From Yersinia entomophaga (GTDB taxonomy: Bacteria; Pseudomonadota; Gammaproteobacteria; Enterobacterales; Enterobacteriaceae), in assembly GCF_001656035.1 (NCBI RefSeq), contig NZ_CP010029.1, positions 3,656,074 through 3,720,073 of the forward strand: a stretch of DNA of 64,000 nucleotides. The letters are read 5' to 3'. The first letter of the stretch is position 1. Each line of letters begins with the position of its first letter. Below the pieces are notes generated by a model. The model saw nothing but the letters and a program-made list of their open reading frames with translations, searched no databases and was not told where the DNA came from. Made by a program: the position numbers and the translations under genes. Shown here piece after piece: positions 57,676 through 64,000 of the stretch.

Positions 57676-58911
57676 ATGTCTGTGGGAGTTGCCCCTGCTG
57701 CCCGTTATTTCCCGGTGCTGTGCTTTCTGGCGTTGGCGCTGACTGCGGCATTACTGAATAGCAGCGCGCCAACGCCGCTTTACCCGCTCTATCAGCAGCA
57801 ACTGGGGCTCAATTCGGTCAGTTTGACAATGGTGTACGCCGCTTATGCCGCTGGCGTGTTGATTTCGCTATTGGCGGTAGGGAATTTAGCGGGAAAGATT
57901 CGGGACCTTCGAATGATGATTGTGCCTGCTCTGGTCACGGTACTGGCTGGAGCCTGGCTGTTTGCTATTGCTGATACTTTTGGTCGCCTGTTTGTGGCGC
58001 GATTGCTGGCTGGAATTGGCACTGGCGCGCTAACCGGTGCGGCGAACCTGGCGCTGATCCGTTTTTGTCCGCCGGATGGCGGCAAGCGGGCGGCGTTAAT
58101 TGCCACGCTTTCTTTTACCGCTGGGTTGGCCTTGGGGCCGATATTTAGTGGTGTAGCGTTACAAACCCATTTTCATCCTACGGTGCTCCCTTTTATTTTG
58201 ATTATTGCTATGGCCGCGTTGGCAGCGGCAGGACTCACATTGGGCTGGCCGGAAACACGCGCCTTGCGGCATAAGAACATAAAGCTAACTTGCGGGGCCA
58301 GTGGTGCAGTGAAACCTGCCGGCGGTTTACTCAGTGGTCTCACCGCTACGGGAATGCGGTTTTTCTTATGCGCCGGTGCACTGTTTGTCTCTTGGGTGGT
58401 TGCCGCCAGTATTCTGGCTATCGGCCCGGCGATTGCAAAGCAACTGTTGTATTTACCGGGGCAAGGCGGATTTGGCTATGTGATTGCGGTCTATCTGCTG
58501 ATTGCGGGTATCTGTCAGTTGGTCAGCCGTAGTATTCCTAGCCGTATTTCCCTGTATACCGGCTGTCTGGCTCAGGCGGTTGCGGTGATGACCTTTGCCG
58601 CTGCGTTGTATTTTCATTCATTGCTTTTGGGTGGCATCGGCATGGTCGTGACCGGCTACGCCTTTGGCGCCATCTTTGTCGGCAGTGCCGCGTTGGTGAA
58701 TTTAATTTCACCTAAAGCCAGCCATGCCCCCTTGCTGTCGTTATTTTATGTGATCGCATACACCGCTAACTGGGTTCCCGTTGCATTGGGATGGATGATA
58801 GATCGCCACGGATTATTATCAGCAGCTAATCTTCTGTTCTGTCTGAGTTCGCCGGTTTGTTTGTTGCTGGCATGGGGGATAAAACGCGCCGCGTTCTTCG
58901 CTCATGAGTGA
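57676..58911 (+). CDS. MFS transporter
   Basis: This 411-residue protein has about twelve membrane segments. The MFS pattern includes the N-terminal LNSSAPTPLYPLYQQQLGL with a GXLAGKIRDLRMM-like loop-2 motif (residues about 70-85) and ARLLAGIGTGALTGAA in helix 4. The substrate is unknown; drug or sugar efflux are common for this type. Start 57676 follows TAGGAG. Confidence 0.88.
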   Translation: MSVGVAPAARYFPVLCFLALALTAALLNSSAPTPLYPLYQQQLGLNSVSLTMVYAAYAAGVLISLLAVGNLAGKIRDLRMMIVPALVTVLAGAWLFAIADTFGRLFVARLLAGIGTGALTGAANLALIRFCPPDGGKRAALIATLSFTAGLALGPIFSGVALQTHFHPTVLPFILIIAMAALAAAGLTLGWPETRALRHKNIKLTCGASGAVKPAGGLLSGLTATGMRFFLCAGALFVSWVVAASILAIGPAIAKQLLYLPGQGGFGYVIAVYLLIAGICQLVSRSIPSRISLYTGCLAQAVAVMTFAAALYFHSLLLGGIGMVVTGYAFGAIFVGSAALVNLISPKASHAPLLSLFYVIAYTANWVPVALGWMIDRHGLLSAANLLFCLSSPVCLLLAWGIKRAAFFAHE

Positions 58912-59065
58912 TGTTTTGTGATTCAAGTCACGATATGATTTATTTTATTGCATTGTTACCATAATAAGCGTGATTTGAATCGCTATGAAATTCACCGATT
59001 CGGGTAAAATGCGCTCATTGCTACCTCCCGTTTATTGAACCGAACTTTATCGCGAGTGAATCCTG

Positions 59066-59572
59066 ATGAACATTATCCTGATGATTGCTATCACTACCGG
59101 CGTGCTTTCCGGCATTTGGGGCTGGGTTGCTGTCACCTTGGGTTTGCTCAGTTGGGCGGGTTTTTTGGGCTGTACCGCTTATTTCGCCTGCCCACAGGGT
59201 GGAATAAAAGGATTGATTATCAGTTTGCTGACCTGCGCTAGCGGCATCTTTTGGGCAATGATGATTATTCAGGGCAGCGCATTACGGCCAGAGTGGACGA
59301 TACTTGGCTACCTGTTGACCGGCGTCGTCGCATTTTTAATGTGCATTCAGGCCTGCCAGCAATGGCTGTCTTTTGTACCTGGAACCTTTATCGGCGCCTG
59401 CGCGACTTTTGCCGGTGGCGGCGATTGGAAGCTAGTTTCAGCCTCATTATTAGTTGGATTGATATTTGGCTATGCCATGAAGAACAGCGGGCTATGGCTG
59501 GCGGCGAAAAGAGAGAAACTAAAGAATGAAGACAAGCAGCCAAGGGCAATGGATATCGAGCCAGAAAGCTGA
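59066..59572 (+). CDS. ycdZ: DUF1097 membrane protein YcdZ
   Basis: This 168-residue protein has five or so membrane segments and the conserved GIWGWVAVTLGLLSWAGFLG, YFACPQGG and LSFVPGTFIGACATFAGGGDW blocks of E. coli YcdZ. Function is unknown. The C-terminal ~20 residues are charged. A bidirectional terminator follows. It sits alone between the MFS gene and the idn cluster. Confidence 0.92.
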   Translation: MNIILMIAITTGVLSGIWGWVAVTLGLLSWAGFLGCTAYFACPQGGIKGLIISLLTCASGIFWAMMIIQGSALRPEWTILGYLLTGVVAFLMCIQACQQWLSFVPGTFIGACATFAGGGDWKLVSASLLVGLIFGYAMKNSGLWLAAKREKLKNEDKQPRAMDIEPES

Positions 59573-59599
59573 AAAGTCGGTCATCGGGGCAGTTAAAAC

Positions 59600-59624
59600 A
59601 AAAGGGCGACTATCCGCCCTTTTT
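59600..59624. terminator. Bidirectional terminator between ycdZ and the YhcH-family gene
   Basis: AAAAGGGCG (59600-59608) and CGCCCTTTT (59615-59623) form a 9-bp stem with a 6-base loop and T-runs on both strands, between convergent genes. Confidence 0.88.
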
Positions 59625-59632
59625 GCTGGAAT

Positions 59633-60100
59633 TTACAGTAAATGATTTGCGACTTTGATCACCAGTTTACGCAGTGGTGCCGGTTCGCTTAAGGTTCCCA
59701 TCGGGCGGTGAAGTTCTCCTGGGAATAGCATCACCACATCGCCGGGTGTCAGCGTCAGCAGGGTTTCTTGCGTGATACCTTCGAACAGGCCGTAATCTTT
59801 CTCGCAATCAAAATCCATAGTAGGGCGCTGCCCTTGCGTACCCTGCGCCGCCCCAATCACTTCGCTTCCTTCCAGCAGAATATGCAAATCAATGTAATAA
59901 CGGTGCAATTCAGGCAGTTGCTGAGCCAGGGGCTTAGTCTGACCGATAATATGATTGAGATAGATTTCGCGGCCTTCCAGATCCAATTCCCCAGCGGGTA
60001 GAGCCGCTAAATCCATCTGGCAGAGGCGGGTCAGCGTGCGGCGAATAACCGCCGGATAAAGCGGGTTATTGGCGGCACTCTTCAGTTCATCCAATATCAT
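59633..60100 (-). CDS. YhcH/YjgK/YiaL family protein (DUF386)
   Basis: This 155-residue cupin-like protein of the YhcH/YiaL family has ELHRYYIDLHILLEGSEVIG with the metal-binding His/Glu set and the C-terminal GDVVMLFPGELHRP. Relatives sit in sugar-acid or sialic-acid operons and may act on sugar anomers or open-chain forms. It is last in the idnO-idnK operon, 30 bp after idnK. Its exact role is unproven. Confidence 0.88.
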   Translation of the reverse strand: MILDELKSAANNPLYPAVIRRTLTRLCQMDLAALPAGELDLEGREIYLNHIIGQTKPLAQQLPELHRYYIDLHILLEGSEVIGAAQGTQGQRPTMDFDCEKDYGLFEGITQETLLTLTPGDVVMLFPGELHRPMGTLSEPAPLRKLVIKVANHLL

Positions 60101-60130
60101 AATAAGCCTTCTTTTTTAGTAATGTGAAAT

Positions 60131-60664
60131 TCAGGCGTGGCAGTGGGCGGTGTCGGCCTGCTCTAATGCTGTGATGCAGTTTTGCACGACGCCAGCCAAC
60201 GGCGGGGTGATATCAATTTTGATGATGTCCCGCTCCGTGGCGTCTGGGGCTTCCAGAGTGGCAAACTGGCTCTGTAATAGACTTTCCGGCATAAAATGTC
60301 CGGCGCGCTGCCGCATTCTGGCCAGCACCAGCGAATAATCGCCGGTTAACCATAGAAATTGAATATCCTGATTGCCAGCGCGTAGTCGGTCACGATACTG
60401 CTTTTTCAGAGAGGAACAGACTAAAAAACCGGTTTCATTTTTCTGTTGCAGGCTGTAAGCCACGTCACTCAAACGTTCTAGCCAGGGAGCGCGATCCTGA
60501 TCGTTGAGCGGCTGGCCCGAGGCCATTTTCTGGATATTGGCGCGTGGGTGTAAATCGTCACCATCGATGAATTTGGCATTCAGCCGTAAGGCCAGCGCCT
60601 GACCGACGCAGGATTTACCGGTTCCTGCAACGCCCATAACAATAATGCATTTGCCTGTCATCAT
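60131..60664 (-). CDS. idnK: Gluconate kinase IdnK
   Basis: This 177-residue P-loop kinase phosphorylates D-gluconate to 6-phosphogluconate. Walker A is GVAGTGKS (11-18); KFIDGDDLHPRANIQKM and VCSSLKKQYRDRLR match IdnK more closely than GntK. A second start (MTGK) lies one codon later. It follows idnO by 68 bp. Confidence 0.93.
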   Translation of the reverse strand: MMTGKCIIVMGVAGTGKSCVGQALALRLNAKFIDGDDLHPRANIQKMASGQPLNDQDRAPWLERLSDVAYSLQQKNETGFLVCSSLKKQYRDRLRAGNQDIQFLWLTGDYSLVLARMRQRAGHFMPESLLQSQFATLEAPDATERDIIKIDITPPLAGVVQNCITALEQADTAHCHA

Positions 60665-60732
60665 TTTCCCCTGTCACTCATTCCCAGTGGCTTAGGCACC
60701 ACCGCAAGTCACATTCACTGAGGCCAGTCGGC

Positions 60733-61497
60733 TTAAACCGCGACCAGCATACCGCCGTCGATGAAAAGTAAATGACCGTTGACGAAATCGGAGGCTTTGG
60801 ACGACAGGTAAACCGCCGCGCCAATTAGTTCTTCCGGATTTCCCCAACGGGCGGCAGGAGTGCGTTTACACAGCCAGTCGGTAAAGGCTTTGTCTTCCAC
60901 CAAGGCTTTAGTCATATCGGTTTTGAAATATCCCGGAGCAATGCCATTCACCTGAATATTATGACGAGCCAACTCCACGCACATGCCGCGGGTCAGCATT
61001 TTCACTGCGCCTTTAGACGCTGCGTAAGGCGTAATAGTGTCGCGGCCTAATTCACTTTGCATTGAGCAAATATTAATGATTTTTCCGCTTTGGCGTTTGA
61101 CCATATAACGAGAAACGGCCTGAGAAACCAGAAATACTGATTTTTGGTTGACCGCAATGACGTCATCCCAGTCTTTTTCCGGAAATTCGGTAAAAGCATG
61201 ACGGCGTTGAATTCCGGCATTATTAATTAATATATCGATAGCACCTATCTGATTTTCTATTTGCTCAATGGCCTGATTCACCGCATCGTGGTCGGTGACG
61301 TTAAAGGCTGCGGCGTGGGCAATGAAACCGGCGTCACGCAGCTGCGCCACGGCGCTTTCAGCGCGCTCCGTAGTAATATCGTTAATAATTATCTCAGCAC
61401 CAAATTCGGCTAACCCTTTAGCTAATAAAAAACCAATGCCTTGGGCGGAACCGGTGATTAACACCTTACGATTTTCCAATGAGAATAAGTTTTTCAT
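60733..61497 (-). CDS. idnO: Gluconate 5-dehydrogenase IdnO
   Basis: This 254-residue short-chain dehydrogenase reduces 5-ketogluconate to gluconate. The cofactor motif is TGSAQGIG (15-22) and the catalytic residues are N117, S145, Y158 and K162 (YAASK). It is very close to E. coli IdnO. It is first in the idnO-idnK-yhcH operon and divergent from the IdnR-type gene, though no idnD (L-idonate dehydrogenase) is adjacent in the window. Confidence 0.96.
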   Translation of the reverse strand: MKNLFSLENRKVLITGSAQGIGFLLAKGLAEFGAEIIINDITTERAESAVAQLRDAGFIAHAAAFNVTDHDAVNQAIEQIENQIGAIDILINNAGIQRRHAFTEFPEKDWDDVIAVNQKSVFLVSQAVSRYMVKRQSGKIINICSMQSELGRDTITPYAASKGAVKMLTRGMCVELARHNIQVNGIAPGYFKTDMTKALVEDKAFTDWLCKRTPAARWGNPEELIGAAVYLSSKASDFVNGHLLFIDGGMLVAV

Positions 61498-61631
61498 GGT
61501 GCATTCCTGATAGCGCCGTGAGCGCGATTATTCGGTAAAGGGTTTCGCCAACGGCGAGGTTGAGTAACCGGTTTTATTTTTCTGGTAAATAGACAGAAAG
61601 TTTTTGTTAAATTATCCGTAGCCGTGAATAA

Positions 61632-61651
61632 GTTGATTTATATAAATCAAC
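61632..61651. promoter_or_regulatory. 20-bp perfect palindrome upstream of idnO
   Basis: GTTGATTTAT (61632-61641) and ATAAATCAAC (61642-61651) are exact inverted halves, 135 bp upstream of idnO. The half TTGATTTAT recurs at about 63225 in the gap before the 2-hydroxyacid dehydrogenase gene, which suggests a shared regulator. It is not a standard FNR box because the spacer is 8 rather than 4. Confidence 0.55.
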
Positions 61652-61771
61652 GCGGCCTGCCTTCAGGCGACATTATTATTCACAGTTCGGTATTGTTTTA
61701 GCTCAGTATTGTTATTTGACCTGAAAATTGAATTCCTTTCATTTGACCAAGGTATTTATTTATCTGGTGAT

Positions 61772-61804
61772 GGTTTGAAATCTGTCATCATCAAACCGTT
61801 TTTT
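61772..61804 (+). terminator. Terminator-like hairpin in the idnO-idnR gap
   Basis: GGTTTGA (61772-61778) and TCAAACC (61791-61797) form a 7-bp stem followed by G and six T. It is read in + orientation and has no + strand gene upstream in the gap, so it may end a short untranslated RNA or a leader of the regulator gene. Confidence 0.5.
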
Positions 61805-62087
61805 AGCAGGGTAAACCGTGATTAAGATCACTTTAAATTATGTTACGCCGAGCTGTTACTCTTTACGTGAGCTTTATCCCTTTTGGCTAAACAAAAAGGC
61901 TGGAAAGATAAGGATTGAGGAAGGGAAGATGGTGGGTAATGAAACTAACCTATTGATAAAACGTTGGCTTAATAATAAAAATCCTATCTGTTATGCCATT
62001 TTAAGCCAGTAACATGCTTTTCATTACCCCAGCTAACAGGGCATAATCGATTCAACTCCATTCGCCTTATTCCGTCAGGTATCTCCC

Positions 62088-63080
62088 ATGAAAAATCAGC
62101 GTGTTACGTTACAAGACATTGCGTTACTGGCAGGAGTGACGAAAATGACCGTTAGCCGTTACCTGCGCACGCCGAAAAAGGTCGCGCCTGAGACCGCTGC
62201 CCGCATTGCGCAGGTCATGGTTGAAGTGAACTATGCCGATGGTCATGAAGGCGAGGGGCGCGCTAACCAGCATAATCCTCGCATCGGTATTTTGGTACCT
62301 TCCTTTAATAACCAGATTTTTTCCGATTTACTGGCGGGTATTGAATCTGTCACCGCCGGAAATAGCTATCAAACGTTGGTGGTTAACTATAACTATAATA
62401 AAGATCGTGAAGAAGAACAGATCATCAACCTGCTTTCCTGCCAGATATCCGGCCTGATTTTGACTGATTCTGAACATACTTTACGTGCAGATAAATATTT
62501 GAATGCTGCTGAAATTCCTATTGCGCAGGTGATGGATTTAGAGCCTCAACCTAATCGAATTACAGTTGGTTTTAATAATTATCAGGCCGCCTATGATATG
62601 ACTTCCACGCTCATTGCCAGTGGTAAACAGCATATTGTCTGGTTTGGTTCGATGTCGGATGTACGTGATCGTAAACGTTATCAGGGATACAGCCAGGCGA
62701 TGGAAGACGCGCAGCTATCACCTTTGCATATCACTCCTAACAAAGTGTCATCGGTATCTATAGGTTCTGGCATGTTGGCATTGGCGCGACAAATGTATCC
62801 GCAGATGGATGCGATCTTTTGTACTAACGATGATATGGCGGTTGGCGTGTTACAGGAATGCCTGAAGCTGGGTATCGCGATACCGGCTGAAATGGCGATT
62901 TCCGGCTTTCACGGGTTGGATATTGGTCAGGCAACTACGCCCGTTTTGGCCAGCGTGACTACTCCGCGCTATGAAATGGGTAAAGTAGCCGCAGAAATCT
63001 TAATCAAGAAAATCAAAAGTATTCCTACTATCGAACAGGTGGATCTTCATTATCGCATTTCTCTGGGTGGGACTATTTGA
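62088..63080 (+). CDS. idnR: LacI-family regulator, IdnR/GntR type
   Basis: This 330-residue protein has the LacI helix-turn-helix (VTLQDIALLAGVTKMTVSRYL, 6-26) and an effector domain with ILVPSFNNQIFSDLLAGIESVT and FCTNDDMAVG, close to E. coli IdnR. IdnR activates idn genes and represses gnt genes in response to 5-ketogluconate or idonate. It is divergent from idnO and precedes the dehydrogenase gene, so it probably controls both. Confidence 0.85.
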   Translation: MKNQRVTLQDIALLAGVTKMTVSRYLRTPKKVAPETAARIAQVMVEVNYADGHEGEGRANQHNPRIGILVPSFNNQIFSDLLAGIESVTAGNSYQTLVVNYNYNKDREEEQIINLLSCQISGLILTDSEHTLRADKYLNAAEIPIAQVMDLEPQPNRITVGFNNYQAAYDMTSTLIASGKQHIVWFGSMSDVRDRKRYQGYSQAMEDAQLSPLHITPNKVSSVSIGSGMLALARQMYPQMDAIFCTNDDMAVGVLQECLKLGIAIPAEMAISGFHGLDIGQATTPVLASVTTPRYEMGKVAAEILIKKIKSIPTIEQVDLHYRISLGGTI

Positions 63081-63324
63081 TATCCGCGATAATCATTGCT
63101 GCCTGAACCCGTTAAATGCTTTCAGTCCGAATCATGTCCGATAACCGTGGGTATGTAGTGGTATCGCCACGTTGGTTATTGGCTACTGATTATCTGGCAA
63201 TTGATAATATTGCAAGCGAATAAATTGATTTATGGTTAAAGGAATTCGTTGAATGGAAATATTATACCGACGCAATGATAGCCAGCTCACGTTGCAGGTA
63301 ACACGTTTTCTTAACATGATTTAC
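63081..63324. other. Left part of the gap before the dehydrogenase gene
   Basis: No gene was found. It contains the half-site TTGATTTAT (about 63225) that matches the palindrome upstream of idnO. AT content rises towards the right. Confidence 0.4.
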
Positions 63325-63340
63325 AGTGACCAGTATCACA
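63325..63340. promoter_or_regulatory. Candidate CRP site upstream of the dehydrogenase gene
   Basis: AGTGA-N6-TCACA at 63325-63340 differs from the CRP consensus only at the first base, about 180 bp before the gene start. Catabolite control of a sugar-acid gene is expected. Confidence 0.6.
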
Positions 63341-63520
63341 AAATAAAGTATTGAAAAAAGGTTTTATAACGGCATCGACAAAATAAACGGAACAGAAAGA
63401 AATTAGCCGTGGATGATTAAAAACATTAAGAACAGCGATGTAATTAAATCATCCAATCATTGTTTAATAATGGCTAACTGCTTCGGTTATTTTTTATTTT
63501 ATTTTACTGTCAGGTGCTCA

Positions 63521-64000
63521 ATGATGAAAAAAAACCAACCGGCCGTGCTGATTATTGCTCCAGTAATGGATTATCTGACCGATAAACTGGACGCTAACTT
63601 TACCGTTCATAAACTGTATCTATTGGATGATGCCGCCAGTTTTCTGCGTGAACAGGGAGGGAATATCAAAGGTGTGGTAACCCGCGGTGATATTGGAATA
63701 AGCAATGAAGTTATGGCGCAACTGATTAATTTAGAGATTATCTCAATCTTTGGCGTCGGTACTGATGCCGTCGATTTGGAATATACTCGCGAGCGAAATA
63801 TTATTGTGACCAATACGCCGGGCGTGCTGACTGATGACGTCGCAGACACCGCTTTGGGGCTGATTATCACCACCTGCCGCCGTTTCTGTCAGGCCGATAA
63901 ATTCCTGCGTGCTGGGCAGTGGCCGAAAAGCAGTTTGCCGCTGTCGACAAAAGTAACCGGCAAGCGCCTGGGGATTTTTGGCATGGGACGCATAGGCCGC
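63521..64000 (+). CDS. 2-hydroxyacid dehydrogenase, N-terminal part (window ends)
   Basis: The frame starts at ATGATG (63521) and runs open to the window edge (160 codons). The product begins with MMKKNQPAVLIIAPVMDY and has the substrate-domain stretch IFGVGTDAVDLEYTRER, then TNTPGVLTDDVADTALGLI, and ends with the cofactor motif GIFGMGRIGR. This is the D-isomer 2-hydroxyacid dehydrogenase family (GhrB / 2-ketogluconate reductase type). In this cluster it probably reduces a 2-keto sugar acid. The catalytic His-Glu-Arg part is beyond the edge. Confidence 0.85.
   Translation, partial: MMKKNQPAVLIIAPVMDYLTDKLDANFTVHKLYLLDDAASFLREQGGNIKGVVTRGDIGISNEVMAQLINLEIISIFGVGTDAVDLEYTRERNIIVTNTPGVLTDDVADTALGLIITTCRRFCQADKFLRAGQWPKSSLPLSTKVTGKRLGIFGMGRIGR

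Larger units (their letters stand above)
61498..62087. other. Divergent control region of idnO and the IdnR-type gene
   Basis: This 590-bp gap contains a 20-bp palindrome (61632-61651), a terminator-like hairpin with six T (61772-61804) and an ATGTTAC half-site (about 61838) with an inverted GTAACAT partner (about 62010). A 64-codon frame starting with GTG at 61818 has no ribosome site or family and is not called. Confidence 0.55.

Noticed and set aside
61632..61651. FNR box reading of the TTGAT...ATCAA palindrome
   Set aside because: FNR needs a 4-base spacer; here it is 8 bases.
61818..62012. 64-codon + strand frame in the idn gap
   Set aside because: GTG start without ribosome site, overlaps likely operator region, no family.
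1..64000. Looked for tRNA, rRNA, CRISPR arrays, insertion sequences and prophage modules
   Set aside because: No cloverleaf, no spaced direct repeats, no transposase or integrase, and no phage structural genes were seen.

Overview
The window is a continuous stretch of enterobacterial chromosome. Gene order follows the E. coli 51-52 min region: pdxB-usg-truA-dedA-accD-folC-dedD-cvpA-purF-ubiX-hisJQMP-yfcH, then yfcG-yfcE-yfcD, ackA-pta, yfbV-yfbU-hxpA-yfbS-yfbR-alaA-lrhA-nuoA..N. Protein identity to E. coli families is high but clearly below that of a close Escherichia relative. Base composition is moderate, nuoCD is fused, and accessory genes not found here in E. coli are interspersed. Together these suggest a member of Yersiniaceae or a nearby family (Yersinia or relative). 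The genus is inferred from memory of families and was not searched.

Region 1-5.2 kb is accessory. It holds the end of an scsBCD copper/thiol-redox operon, an AT-rich reverse-strand gene of unknown function that is split by a one-base shift in a poly-A tract, and a divergent pair made of an EamA exporter and an AraC-type regulator. Region 5.2-19.9 kb is the conserved vitamin B6, tRNA, fatty-acid, folate and purine block (with a PurR operator) followed by the histidine/basic amino-acid ABC transporter, which has a sigma-54 type promoter. Region 19.9-27 kb has a GST-like oxidoreductase, a degenerate EAL-domain protein, yfcE, yfcD, and an ascorbate-type PTS (IIA-IIB-IIC). The PTS diverges from its own LacI-type regulator across a triple palindromic operator.

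Region 27-41 kb carries pta-ackA (acetate/acetyl-phosphate), small conserved yfb genes, a DUF4239 membrane protein, a ~700 bp degenerate stretch with a gene remnant, alaA and the LysR regulator lrhA (called rovM in Yersinia). Region 41-56.3 kb is the complete 13-gene respiratory complex I operon (nuoA, B, CD, E-N), unusual for a 238 bp gap between nuoF and nuoG that holds a terminator-like hairpin and nested inverted repeats.

Region 56.3-64 kb is accessory again. It has a LysR/MFS divergent pair with a strong palindrome, a YcdZ-type membrane protein, and a ketogluconate/L-idonate cluster: idnO, idnK and a YhcH-family gene on the reverse strand, and an IdnR-type regulator plus a 2-hydroxyacid dehydrogenase (cut by the window end) on the forward strand. 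No rRNA, tRNA, CRISPR array, insertion sequence or intact prophage was seen.
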